Shown piece after piece: positions 44,779-55,100 of a stretch of DNA of 64,000 bases. Position numbers and translations under genes: made by a program. How positions within the stretch are numbered: the stretch's first letter is position 1; each line of letters starts with the position of its first letter. The notes below the pieces were generated by a model. The model had not been told where the DNA came from, searched no databases, and worked only from the letters and a program-made list of their open reading frames with translations. The DNA is from Paramicrobacterium agarici (GTDB lineage Bacteria > Actinomycetota > Actinomycetes > Actinomycetales > Microbacteriaceae). The stretch spans positions 1,240,001 to 1,304,000 of the forward strand of contig NZ_PDJE01000001.1 of the NCBI RefSeq assembly GCF_002563955.1, given 5' to 3'.

Positions 44779-46182
44779 TCACTTCGTGAACAGCGTCTCG
44801 GTCTGCTCAAGCTCCATGCCCTTGGTCTCGGGCACCTTGGCGAACACGAAGATGAACGAGAGCAGCGCAAACACGGCGTACATGCCGTAGGTGATCGGAA
44901 GCGACCAGCCCGACATGGCCGGGAACGTCACGGTGATGGCGAAGTTGGCCAGCCACTGAGCGGATGCTGCGACACCGAGTGCCTTGCCGCGGATGCGCGG
45001 CGGGAAGATCTCGCCGAGCAGCACCCACACCAGCGGGCCCCACGAAGCGGCGAAGCCCACAACGAACACGTTCGCCGCGATGAGAGCGATCGGGCCCCAC
45101 GCACCGGGAAGACTGACGTCTTCGCCGCTCTTCGTCGCGAAGCTGAACGCGAGGGCCATAGTGCCGAGGGCGATGGTCATGAGCACAGAGCCGGTGAGCA
45201 GAATCGGGCGACGGCCCACGCGGTCGACGAGGAATATCGCTACGAACGTGAGCACGACATTCGTCACCGCGGTGATGACGCTCACGAGCAGCGAGTACTC
45301 CTCAGTGAAGCCGACGGCCTTCCAGAGACTGGTTGAGTAGTAGAAGATGACGTTGATGCCGACGAACTGCTGAAAGATCGACAGGAGGATGCCGATCCAG
45401 ACGACGCCTTGAAGCCCGAACTTGGGTCCGCGCAACGACGCGCTGGCGTTCTTCTCGTCCGCCTCGATCGCCTTGTTGATGTCATTGATGTTGCGGTCGA
45501 CCTCGGACTCAATCACGAGCGTTTTGAAGATGTCACGAGCCTCGTCTTCGCGATGCTTCGCGAGCAGATAACGCGGCGATTCGGGGAGCGTGAATGCGAG
45601 CACAATGTAGACGACCGCCGGAACGGCACCGACGAGGAACATCCATCGCCACGCCTCCATGCCGATCCAGAGCTGCTCGCTCGCTCCGCCCGCGGTATTC
45701 GCGAGCAGGGCATCGCTGAGCAGGGCGGCGAAAATACCGAGTGTGATCGCGAGCTGCTGAAACGACGCGAGCGTTCCGCGGACCTGACGTGGAGAGATCT
45801 CAGCGATATACGCGGGAGTGACGACAGATGCAATGCCGATGCCGAGACCGCCCAACACGCGCCACAGAAGCAGATCCCACGGGCCGATAGTGAGGCCGGC
45901 TCCGATCGAACTCACGAGAAAGAGGATGCCGCCGATGAAGATCACCCGCAGGCGACCGTAACGGTCTGCGAGACCCCCGCCGACCCACGCGCCGACCGCG
46001 CAGCCGAGCAGGGCGATCGCGACGACGAACCCCGTGAGGGCCGGTCCGAGCGAGAAGGCTTTGTCGATCGAGTCGACGGCACCGTTGATGACGGACGAAT
46101 CGAAGCCGAAGAGAAAGCCACCGACCGCGGCCGCGATGGACAGGCCGTAGGCCTTCTTCGTATACGGCGTCGATTGTGCCAT
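44779..46182 (-). CDS. Sugar porter (MFS) family transporter
   Basis: 467 aa, 12 membrane helices. It carries the sugar-porter signatures: GGFLFGFDSSVINGA (TM1), GGGLADRYGRLRVI (loop 2-3), PESPRYLLAKHREDEA (loop 6-7), DRVGRRPILL (loop 8-9) and VPETKGMELEQ at the end. QQFVGINVIFYYS marks the sugar site in TM7. Substrate could be xylose, arabinose, glucose or myo-inositol. I chose ATG 46182, preceded by GAAAGGAGAG; longer readings of this frame cover only the divergent promoter. An inverted repeat sits just upstream of the Shine-Dalgarno sequence, and a 16-bp palindrome lies 124 bp upstream. Confidence 0.92.
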   Translation of the reverse strand: MAQSTPYTKKAYGLSIAAAVGGFLFGFDSSVINGAVDSIDKAFSLGPALTGFVVAIALLGCAVGAWVGGGLADRYGRLRVIFIGGILFLVSSIGAGLTIGPWDLLLWRVLGGLGIGIASVVTPAYIAEISPRQVRGTLASFQQLAITLGIFAALLSDALLANTAGGASEQLWIGMEAWRWMFLVGAVPAVVYIVLAFTLPESPRYLLAKHREDEARDIFKTLVIESEVDRNINDINKAIEADEKNASASLRGPKFGLQGVVWIGILLSIFQQFVGINVIFYYSTSLWKAVGFTEEYSLLVSVITAVTNVVLTFVAIFLVDRVGRRPILLTGSVLMTIALGTMALAFSFATKSGEDVSLPGAWGPIALIAANVFVVGFAASWGPLVWVLLGEIFPPRIRGKALGVAASAQWLANFAITVTFPAMSGWSLPITYGMYAVFALLSFIFVFAKVPETKGMELEQTETLFTK

Positions 46183-46199
46183 GATCTCGCTCTCCTTTC

Positions 46200-46224
46200 G
46201 GGAGCGATCTTGTGAACCGCTCCC
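46200..46224 (-). promoter_or_regulatory. Leader inverted repeat before sugar porter
   Basis: GGGAGCG (46200-46206) / CGCTCCC (46218-46224) around 11 nt, directly upstream of the ribosome site of the MFS gene. It could be an operator or an mRNA hairpin. Confidence 0.4.
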
Positions 46225-46305
46225 CTGATTGCGGCTCAGCGGCTCCATCGAAGCCGCCGTGACCGCGAGCCTACATCCGCGTGAGGGGAGCGGCGCAAGG
46301 GGTGG

Positions 46306-46321
46306 CGTTCTCGCGAGAACG
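46306..46321. promoter_or_regulatory. 16-bp perfect palindrome in the MFS/RibD-like divergent region
   Basis: CGTTCTCGCGAGAACG, perfectly self-complementary with a central CG as in LacI-type operators. It lies between divergent starts at 46182 and 46383. No LacI gene is nearby. Confidence 0.5.
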
Positions 46322-46382
46322 ACGTTATGGATTGAACGCGTGTCTCCGCCCGGAAGCTCCATGCTGCAATACCGTGAGGAGC

Positions 46383-46946
46383 ATGACACGTATCGTCTAC
46401 AACACGGCGACGTCGTTGAACGGGTTCATCGCCGACGAAGAGAATTCCCTCGACTGGCTGTTCGCGGTCGAATCCGGTGAGGCGCCCGATCACGACGCTT
46501 TCATGCGCGAGGTCGGCGTGATCGTCGAAGGCGCCACGACGTACGAATGGGTGCTCGACTCGACGAAGCTTCTCGAGCATCCCGATAAGTGGTCGTCGTT
46601 TTTCGGCGATCACCCCACGTTCGTCTTCACGAGCCGTGATCTTCCGATCCCGGAAGGGGCTGACGTGAGGCTCGTCAGCGGCGATGTCGAGCAGCATCTC
46701 GACGACATCGTGCGCGCAGCATCCGGTCTCGATGTCTGGCTCGTCGGAGGGGGCGAACTCGTCGGCCAGTTCTACGATATCGGCGCGCTCGACGAGATTC
46801 AGGTCTCGATTGCGCCGACAGCGCTCACTGGGGGAGCGCCGTTGTTTCCGCGCGACACCGACCCCGGAGATCTTGAGCTGACTGAGGTCAAGCGATACGG
46901 CGGCTTCGCGCACCTCTGCTACACGGTGCACCCGGCCTCCGACTGA
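46383..46946 (+). CDS. Dihydrofolate reductase/RibD C-terminal-type reductase
   Basis: 187 aa NADPH-binding protein of the RibD_C/dihydrofolate-reductase-like family. It has the opening strand YNTATSLNGFIADEENSLDWLF (residues about 5-26), a V.GA.TYEW region and LDVWLVGGGELVGQFYDIGALDEIQV (about 115-140), the glycine-rich cofactor segment. Start ATG 46383 follows GAGGAG, and TACCGT sits 8 bp before it. Family members reduce pterin- or pyrimidine-like substrates; many are uncharacterised. It is convergent with purL, with 12 bp between stops. Confidence 0.85.
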   Translation: MTRIVYNTATSLNGFIADEENSLDWLFAVESGEAPDHDAFMREVGVIVEGATTYEWVLDSTKLLEHPDKWSSFFGDHPTFVFTSRDLPIPEGADVRLVSGDVEQHLDDIVRAASGLDVWLVGGGELVGQFYDIGALDEIQVSIAPTALTGGAPLFPRDTDPGDLELTEVKRYGGFAHLCYTVHPASD

Positions 46947-46958
46947 GAAGACTCCGGA

Positions 46959-49259
46959 TCAGGCGAAGCGCGAGCGCAGCGTGTTCTCGTGCGTCTGGCG
47001 CAGCTCGTCCGTCGCGACGGTGAAGTAGTCCTGCACTTCGAGCGAGGCGCTCTCTCCCGTGCCGTCCGTGACGCCGATGCGCAGCACCGGGTAGCCGCGC
47101 CCCTCGCAGAGCCCGCGAAACTTCACGTCGTCTTCGCGCGGAACTGACACGATCACGCGCCCTGTCGATTCCGAGAAGAGGGCGGATGCTGCGTCCACAC
47201 CGTCGCGCTCCATAATCTCGCCGAGCCACACGCGTGCTCCTACGCCGAAGCGCAGAACCGATTCGGCCAGGGCCTGCGCGAGACCGCCGTCAGAGAGATC
47301 GTGAGCGGAGCCGAGGAGCCCCTGCTGAGATGCCGCGTGCAGCAGCGCCGCGAGATCCTTCTCGCGCTGCAGGTCGACCTTCGGGGGGCGCCCGCCGAGG
47401 TGCCCGTGCACCGTGCCCGCCCAGGCAGAACCCGACAGTTCGGTGCGCGTGGTTCCGAGCAGGTAGATATTGTCGCCCTCGTCTTGCCAGCCCGAAGGAA
47501 CGCGGCGGGCCACGTCGTCGATCACGCCGAGCACGCCGACGACGGGCGTCGGGAATATCGGGGTGTCGCCCGTCTGGTTGTAGAACGATACGTTTCCACC
47601 CGTTACCGGAATGCCGAGCTCAAGGCAAGCATCAGAGAGTCCCTCAACCGCTTCGGAGAACTGCCACATGACCTCGGGGTTCTCGGGAGAGCCGAAGTTG
47701 AGGCAGTCGGTCACGGCGGCGGGAATCGCGCCCGTCACGGCGACATTGCGGTAGGCCTCGGCGATGGCGAGCTGTGCGCCCTCGCGAGGGTCAAGCTGAC
47801 AGTACCGGCCGTTCGCGTCGGTGGCGATCGCGAAGCCGAGCCCCGATTCCTCGTCGACGCGGATCATGCCGCTGTCGTCGGGGAAGGCAAGTGCCGTGTT
47901 GCCCAGCACGTAGTAGTCGTACTGGTCCGTGATCCAGCTCTTGTCGGCGAGATTCGCCGATCCAAGCAGCTTCAGGGCCTGCTCGCGAAGCACAGACGGA
48001 TCATTGCTGCGCTCGAGCGCGCTCGCCGTGTCAGCTTGCAGCGCGTCGATCCAGGCGGGGTAGGCGACGGGCCGATCGTACACCGGGCCGTCGACCGCGA
48101 CCGTCGACGGGTCAACGTTGACGATCTCCTCGCCGTGCCAGTTGATGACGAGGCGGCCCGAGTCGGTGACCTCACCGAGCACGCTCGTCTCGACGTCCCA
48201 CTTCGCGGCGACCTCGAGGAACGCCTCGAGCTTCTCGGGCGCCACGACGGCCATCATGCGCTCCTGCGACTCGGACATGAGGATCTCCTCGGCCGTGAGC
48301 GAGGGATCGCGCAGCAGCACGCCGTCGAGTTCGATGAACATTCCGCCATCGCCGTTGGCTGCCAGTTCGCTCGTGGCACACGAGATGCCGGCGGCGCCGA
48401 GATCTTGAATGCCCTCGACCAGTTCGCTGCGGTACATCTCAAGGCAGCACTCGATGAGTACCTTCTCGGCGAACGGATCGCCGACCTGAACGGCCGGGCG
48501 CTTCGTGGGCCCGCCGTCGTCGAAGGAGTCTGAAGCCAGAATGGATGCTCCGCCGATGCCGTCGCCTCCCGTGCGCGCGCCGAACAGCACGACCTTGTTG
48601 CCGACACCAGACGCGTTGGCAAGATGCAGGTCATCGTGGCGGAGCACACCGACCGAGAGAGCATTGACGAGAGGGTTGCCCTGATACACGGGGTCGAAGT
48701 ACGTCTCGCCGCCGATGTTCGGCAGACCGAGACAGTTGCCGTAGAACGAGATGCCACTCGTGACGCCGTGAACGACCCGTGCGGTGTCGGGGTCGTCGAT
48801 CGCGCCGAAACGCAGCTGGTCCATCACCGCGACGGGTCGAGCGCCCATCGAGATGATGTCGCGGACGATGCCGCCGACACCGGTCGCCGCTCCCTGAAAC
48901 GGTTCGACGTAGCTGGGGTGGTTGTGGCTCTCGACCTTGAAGGTCACCGCCCAGCCTTCGCCGATATCCACCACGCCTGCGTTCTCGCCCATGCCAACCA
49001 TGAGGTTCTTCGTCATCTCGGGCGTGACCTTCTTGCCGAATTGACGCAGGTACTTCTTGGAGCTCTTGTACGAGCAGTGTTCGCTCCACATCACCGAGTA
49101 CATGGCGAGTTCGCCCGAGGTTGGGCGCCGGTCCAGAATCTCGCGGATCTTCGCATACTCGTCTGGCTTCAGCCCGAGAGCGGCATAGGGCTGCTCTTTA
49201 TCGGGTGTCTCGATCGCGTGTGCGACGGTATCGGCGCCAGTCGATTCAGGGATGCTCAC
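46959..49259 (-). CDS. purL: Phosphoribosylformylglycinamidine synthase subunit PurL
   Basis: 766 aa small-type PurL, the ATP-dependent synthetase half of FGAM synthase, step 4 of purine synthesis. It works with PurQ (glutaminase) and PurS, both encoded at 59794-60737. Motifs: [17 protein letters not shown] (about residues 53-69), [17 protein letters not shown] [13 protein letters not shown] (about 548), [27 protein letters not shown] (about 107-133) and [18 protein letters not shown] 49259 follows AAGG. Length and domain order match short actinobacterial PurL. The gap to the LuxR gene stop is 86 bp; no feature there beyond the ribosome site. Confidence 0.96.
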   Translation of the reverse strand: MSIPESTGADTVAHAIETPDKEQPYAALGLKPDEYAKIREILDRRPTSGELAMYSVMWSEHCSYKSSKKYLRQFGKKVTPEMTKNLMVGMGENAGVVDIGEGWAVTFKVESHNHPSYVEPFQGAATGVGGIVRDIISMGARPVAVMDQLRFGAIDDPDTARVVHGVTSGISFYGNCLGLPNIGGETYFDPVYQGNPLVNALSVGVLRHDDLHLANASGVGNKVVLFGARTGGDGIGGASILASDSFDDGGPTKRPAVQVGDPFAEKVLIECCLEMYRSELVEGIQDLGAAGISCATSELAANGDGGMFIELDGVLLRDPSLTAEEILMSESQERMMAVVAPEKLEAFLEVAAKWDVETSVLGEVTDSGRLVINWHGEEIVNVDPSTVAVDGPVYDRPVAYPAWIDALQADTASALERSNDPSVLREQALKLLGSANLADKSWITDQYDYYVLGNTALAFPDDSGMIRVDEESGLGFAIATDANGRYCQLDPREGAQLAIAEAYRNVAVTGAIPAAVTDCLNFGSPENPEVMWQFSEAVEGLSDACLELGIPVTGGNVSFYNQTGDTPIFPTPVVGVLGVIDDVARRVPSGWQDEGDNIYLLGTTRTELSGSAWAGTVHGHLGGRPPKVDLQREKDLAALLHAASQQGLLGSAHDLSDGGLAQALAESVLRFGVGARVWLGEIMERDGVDAASALFSESTGRVIVSVPREDDVKFRGLCEGRGYPVLRIGVTDGTGESASLEVQDYFTVATDELRQTHENTLRSRFA

Positions 49260-49345
49260 AGGTACCTTGCTCCAGTGGTGGGGTCGTTTCCGTCAGACGA
49301 ACGGACCAGAACCATCCTATCCGGCGAGGTATGCGCGAGTCGTCG

Positions 49346-51979
49346 TCAGAGGATGCCGCGTCTGTGCGCTTCGCTGACCGCAGCCGCGCGGCCGGATGCG
49401 CCGAGTTTTCGGTAGACCGAGCGCGCTTGCGACTTGACGGTGTTGATCGAGACGCTGAGCGACGCCGCGATCTCGGCAAGTGTCACTGCGGAGTCGAGTC
49501 GCTCGAGAATCACACGTTCGCGTTCCGTGAGGATCGCGGGTGAGTCCGGCGAAGGGAACAGCTCCGGCAGGGTTGCGAGAACGTTGCGGACATCATCAGC
49601 TCGTGGGTACTCGCGGAGGAGGGCTTCGAGGTCGGATCGCGGCATGACCGCGAACACCATTCGCAGACCGGCCTCGAGAGCAAGGCGCGTCATCTCGGCG
49701 AACTGACGGGAGGCCTGCTCCTCATCACCATGGCGCAAGTGGGCTGACGCTGACAGCAGGCCAAGTTCAACGCGCTTCGCAAGCGTCAATCCCTCTGAAT
49801 CGACGACGCTTTGGGCAACCGTGAGCGCGCGATCAGGTTGCCCGCCTAAGAGGAACGCGAGAGCCCGGGGAACAGCGAGTTGAGGGTGCGCTCGGTAGCG
49901 ACGCGCGGGTGCCAGTGCATGGGCGGCACCGAGATCTCCTCGCGCGACGTGCAGTTTGCCTCGCAGCTCGTCGATGAGGGCCGTCATCTGAGGACTGATT
50001 GGCGGGTTCTTCACCTTCTCTGCAAGTCGCTCCTCGAGGAGCGTGAGGGCTGCTTCGGGCCCGTACTTCTGCCATGTGATGCGTACGTCGACGTCGAGGA
50101 GCAGTGGCCACATCTCGATCGTCTTCCAATGGATCATGCAGTGATTGAGGAAGAGCGCAGCATCGTCGAATCGGTGGTGCTCAAGGTGAACGAGCGCGCG
50201 GGCGAGGTGCAGGGGAACCGCGTAGAAGCTGGGATTAAACTGACGCGGCAGACCGGTGCGTTCGAGTTCATGAATATGAGATTCAGCGCGTGACACGAGT
50301 CCATCCGCTGCATCCACATACAGGGCGAGAGCCACGGGATAGTAATGATGTCTCGACGTCTTTCCGCTCGGCGGCTCGGTCTCATAGCGCAGGAGATCGC
50401 GTGCCTCTTTGAGTTTCCCGAGATAGATCAGCGTGATTGCGCCCTCGGCTGCAAAGAGCACCTCTGCACTCTCGAGAACCCCGTGCGGATCGTGTACCCG
50501 TCTCAGCATCCGCCGAAATCTCCGATAGGCGGGTTCGACAAGTTCGTAGCGACCGATCAATCGCAGGCCCGCGGTCAGAGCAGCCTGCACCCACACCTGA
50601 TCGGGACCCGGCTCTTTGTAACGACCGATCAATTGAGCTTCGCTGACCGCGATCGTCGCCATGAAACGCTGCACGGCCCGGCGCGTATTGCCTACCCTGT
50701 AGTGAGCGATCCCGTTGAGAAGTCCCAGCAATGGCTCACTCGAGAAGAACGAGCGCCTCTGTGTCATGAGTGCGTCTGGATTACGCTGAAGCGCGACGGT
50801 GATCGGCACGAACGCTCGCTGTGCGAGCGAGACGGCATGAGCCGCATCTTCACCGTCCAACGCGCTGAAGAAGGCGCGAGCGAGATGCCCATTCTTTTCA
50901 TGCCAGCGAGCGAGACGGCGAAACCCGTGACGTGCAGAGTCGGGGCCAAGCCGAGCGAAAAGACCCTCGCGAAGTACCGGCTGAAGCCGAAATGTCGGAG
51001 CGGTGCTTGCCTCCCATGCACCGAGGCCACGGCTTTCGACGATGTCGAGAATGTGGCGGTCACTCGGGTCTGCTCCGAGCCATTCTGCAAGCTCCGTGCT
51101 GAATGAATCGACGATGGAGGTCGCGAGAAGATAGCCGGCCCCGGGCATTCGACAAATCTCGTCGGCAAGACTTTCACGCAGTGCGGCGAGGGTCTCGCCG
51201 CCTGTCAGCTCGGTGTGAAGATGATCTCGGCTCTGCTCGAGAAGTATGCGAAGTGCGAACGGCCATCCCGCGGTTTCTGCGACAGCGCTTCGGACTTCTC
51301 GCTGCTCGAGTGGCACGTCGGCATGCCGGGCCATCGCAGAGTAGTCCTGTGTCGTGAACTCGAGGTCTTCGCGTCTCAAAAATGAGAGGCCGTACGGCGA
51401 CGCCGCTCGAAGCCATTCTGGTTCGATGCTCCGGGTCGCCGCGACGAGCGAGATCGACGTCGAGTCGCGAGCGGCCCGAAGCAGATCCTCCGAAATCGAC
51501 GGGTCGGCGATGTTCTCCCAGGCATCGATCACCAGGGTGACCTTCGATCCGAGCTGCTCGAGATTCTGTTCCACGATTTGAAGCAGCGAGCTGGAGATGT
51601 CACCCCCAGGCTCGACGGGAGCAACTTCCACCTCTGCCGCGGACGCTGCTGCCTCAATCAGCGTGGAGACATGCCGCCAGAAAGGCATGCGAGTGTTGCA
51701 GCTGCTGTCGATCGTCACCCAGAGAAGCACAGGCGCGTCGGCCGTGGCCATCTGTCGCTGTGCCCACTGGGCGAGAAGGGTCGTCTTTCCGTACCCCGCG
51801 GGGGCATGGACGATGCAGATGGGGTCGGCCGCGGCGGCACTGAGGCGCCTGAGCGGTTCTTCTCGTTCGATCGCGAGACGAGAAAGTCGTGGAATGCCAA
51901 CTGCAGGGCGCGCAGGGGAGAGCCCGAACTGACGTTCACGCGAAGCCAGATCATCGCCCTGGGAAGCCACCGTTGCCAT
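49346..51979 (-). CDS. Large LuxR-family ATPase regulator (LAL/MalT-like)
   Basis: 877 aa. An N-terminal AAA/STAND-type ATPase contains Walker A APAGYGKTTLLAQWA (about residues 59-73) and TLVIDAWEN (Walker B-like). Helical TPR-like repeats fill the middle (about 350-780). A C-terminal LuxR helix-turn-helix closes it: LTERERVILERLDSAVTLAEIAASLSVSINTVKSQARSVYRKLG (about 816-859). That is the MalT/LAL layout, where a signal triggers ATP-driven multimerisation and DNA binding. ATG 51979 is chosen; GTG 51997 is possible, and AGAGGGG lies unusually close to the ATG. It is divergent from the LPWTG surface protein, its most likely target. Confidence 0.85.
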   Translation of the reverse strand: MATVASQGDDLASRERQFGLSPARPAVGIPRLSRLAIEREEPLRRLSAAAADPICIVHAPAGYGKTTLLAQWAQRQMATADAPVLLWVTIDSSCNTRMPFWRHVSTLIEAAASAAEVEVAPVEPGGDISSSLLQIVEQNLEQLGSKVTLVIDAWENIADPSISEDLLRAARDSTSISLVAATRSIEPEWLRAASPYGLSFLRREDLEFTTQDYSAMARHADVPLEQREVRSAVAETAGWPFALRILLEQSRDHLHTELTGGETLAALRESLADEICRMPGAGYLLATSIVDSFSTELAEWLGADPSDRHILDIVESRGLGAWEASTAPTFRLQPVLREGLFARLGPDSARHGFRRLARWHEKNGHLARAFFSALDGEDAAHAVSLAQRAFVPITVALQRNPDALMTQRRSFFSSEPLLGLLNGIAHYRVGNTRRAVQRFMATIAVSEAQLIGRYKEPGPDQVWVQAALTAGLRLIGRYELVEPAYRRFRRMLRRVHDPHGVLESAEVLFAAEGAITLIYLGKLKEARDLLRYETEPPSGKTSRHHYYPVALALYVDAADGLVSRAESHIHELERTGLPRQFNPSFYAVPLHLARALVHLEHHRFDDAALFLNHCMIHWKTIEMWPLLLDVDVRITWQKYGPEAALTLLEERLAEKVKNPPISPQMTALIDELRGKLHVARGDLGAAHALAPARRYRAHPQLAVPRALAFLLGGQPDRALTVAQSVVDSEGLTLAKRVELGLLSASAHLRHGDEEQASRQFAEMTRLALEAGLRMVFAVMPRSDLEALLREYPRADDVRNVLATLPELFPSPDSPAILTERERVILERLDSAVTLAEIAASLSVSINTVKSQARSVYRKLGASGRAAAVSEAHRRGIL

Positions 51980-52052
51980 CACCCCTCTGAGGCACACCGC
52001 TCATTACCCTAGCCCCATCTCGAGGACTCTGGGAAGAAGAGGTGAAAAGGAG

Positions 52053-52082
52053 GGGTGAATTCTGTGAAGCTCATTTTCACCC
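52053..52082. promoter_or_regulatory. Inverted repeat upstream of the LPWTG gene
   Basis: GGGTGAA (52053-52059) / TTCACCC (52076-52082) with a 16-nt centre, in the 180-bp region between the LAL regulator and the surface protein. A plausible regulator-binding site. Confidence 0.45.
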
Positions 52083-52159
52083 GCTTGGCGCGCTGCTTGA
52101 ATTCCGCTGGGCACACTCGTGCTCGAAACGCTGTGGAGCACGATCGCAGGAGGGGAAAC

Positions 52160-55100
52160 GTGCAGGGATCTCGCGCGGAATCGACAACGAGAGCCCGGGT
52201 CAGACCCGGGGGACCAGCAACGCTGAGAGCGCCACGAGGCGTGGCAATGGGAGTCGTGGTCGCACTATTTGCGGCGCTTCTCTCGTTTATCGCTCTCGTT
52301 GCCCCCGCATCATCTGCTCACGCGGCAAGCACCCCGCTTCCAAGCACCATCACCGACGGCAACAGGTTCTTCGCGTATCTGAAGAGCGGTGAAACTCTTT
52401 CCGTGAGCGTCGCCCCAGCGTCGCCTGGGGTGAGCATGACGGTCACTGTGACAGATCCCGATGGTGCTGTCGCCGGAGGAAACGGAACCTATACGGCGAC
52501 ATCAGAGGGCATCTACACCGTCGAGACGGACGTGACATACCCAGACGGGCTGCACTGGGACATCACGGTTCGTGACGGTTCGACGGAGAAGACAGGACGC
52601 GTCTGGGTCGAGAGGTACAACATGGCCCAGACCGTGAACCAGACAGTCTCGGAACTCCCGCTCTGGATGGTGAACAACTCCGGATACGTCTATTCGGTCG
52701 TCCTTCGCGATTTCAACGGAATCAAATCGTCAATCACCGCTGACTCGGTCGGCAACGCCGTGTCCGGTGAAGACTGCGCGACACCCCGCTACGCGTCGAC
52801 AGAGTATGAGAACGCAGCCCTGGGATGCGGTGAGCAGTACCGCCTCTTCTTCGAGGAGCCGTCAGATGAGCTTCCGCCATCAGCGCAGTCAGCTGCAGGG
52901 GCGCGACCGATCCTGCCGGAGACCCTCACCAAGGAAGACCTTGAGGTGACCGATCTTACTTATGCTGCGGCAAGCCCGAACTCGTCAACAGCGGGCACGC
53001 TGACGTGGACGCCCCCTCAGCGTTACTCGGGCGGCTACACGATTGATATCGATGCGGACGGCAACGGCTCGTACGATGACGACGTCGACCGTTCCATCCC
53101 AATGGGAGCTGACGGCACTGGAGACACGACGTCATTCGAGTTCGACGGCTTGGATGCCCAAGGCAATCCGATCGCCACATGTGTTCCGGTGAAGGCTCGT
53201 GTGCACTTCGACCGACTCGGAGAGATCCATCTGCAGCAGAACGACGTCGAGCAGCGCACGCTGTCGATGACGCGGCTGAATGGGCCGGGAGCACCCGACT
53301 CGACGATGTACTGGAATGACCAAACGGCGCTCAGCGAAAGCCGTGTGAACTCGACGCCGATCACCGACGGTCGCGCTGGCATCGACAGCACAGGAGGCGC
53401 GCACGGCTGGGCCTACGACGTCAATTCGTGGGGTAACGAGCGGTGGATCGATGACTGGACATACTTGCCCATCGACAAGACTGCCGCCACTGTGTCTATC
53501 GCAGGAAGCTGTCTCGACATCGAGAAGACCTCGGACATGACCGTCGATTCGCGGCCAGGGGACACCATCACCTTCGAGGTAACTGCGACAAACAACGGTG
53601 AGCTCCCGTACACCGAAGACACCCCCGCCGTCGTCACCGACGATCTGTCGGCTGTGCTCGATGACGCGGAATACGACGACAACGCCGCGGCGTCAGCATC
53701 CGATGGGAGTACCACCAGCGACCCGTCGTACGCCGAACCGCTCATCGGATGGTCTGGGCCGCTTGCCGTTGGCGAGTCGGTGACGATCAGCTACTCCGTG
53801 ACCCTCACGGGCGGCGGAGACGGCTCGGTGCGCAACGTGGCGTTCGCAGGCGGCGGTGAGACGCCCGTGTGCGACCCGCCGACGGAGGATGGCACCGACC
53901 CTGACACCGGCATTCCCTGTGCCGAGGTCGACAAGCCCATGCCGAAGCTCAGCATCGCGAAGGTCGCCGACCGCACAGATCTGCCGGGCATCGGAGAGAC
54001 GGTGACCTACACCGTGACCATTGCGAACGAGGGTCCGGGCGACTACACGGATGCTGCTCCCGCAACGTTCACGGACGACTTCACCGATGTTCTCGACGAC
54101 GCGACGTTCGACGAGTCGACGATCGATGCATCGGCTGGCGAGGCGACGTATGACGGACCGACACTCTCGTGGTCTGGAGCGCTTGCAGCCGGTGCCGAAG
54201 CGACGGTGAGCTACACGTTCACGTACACAGGCGGCGGCGACAACGTGCTGCGAAACGCCGCCTGTGTGCCTGAGGACGAGGTGGCGCAAGGTGCTGCCGC
54301 CTGCTCGACGCGCACAGTTCCCACGGGAGCGTTGACGCAGTCGAAGGCCGTCAACCCGGACTCGGGCTCGGAAGTGCGCGCCGGCCAGGAGGTCACCTAC
54401 ACGCTGACATTCAACAGCGTCGGTGAGGCAACCGTCGACGTCAGCACCTACGACGACCTGTCAGATCTGCTCGACGACGCCGCGCTCACGGGTGATCCCG
54501 TCGTGGACGGCGCGGGACTTACCGCCGTCGTCGATGGCGAGCGCATCGTCATTGAGGGGTCGATCGCGGCTGGCGACACCGTCACGGTGACCTACACGGT
54601 CGTCGTGAACGCCTACGAGGAGCAGGGCGACCACAGCCTCGGTAACGTGCTTGCTGACCCAGACGGCACCGCGTGTGCCGAAGGCGCGTGCGAGACGGAG
54701 AACCCGGTTCAGCACCTGTCTGTCGAGAAGACTTCTGACGCTCAGGACGATGTGAACACCGGTGACACCGTGACGTACGAGGTGACGGTCACGAACGACG
54801 GCGAATCTGACTTCACAGAAGATGCGACGGCGACTGCTCACGACGACCTCGCGGGTGTTCTCGACGATGCTCAGTGGAACGATGACGCTTCGGCGGAGTC
54901 GGGCGCGCTGTCGTACGACGAGCCGACGCTCACCTGGACCGGTTCCCTCGCAGCGGGAGCGTCGGTGACGATCACCTACACGGTGACCATCACGAACCAG
55001 GGTGACCACGAGCTCGCGAACGTGGCATCACTTCCGGATGACCTGTGTGATGACGCTGACGCACCGTGCGAATCGACCGTGACGACGCCGCTTCCGCACG

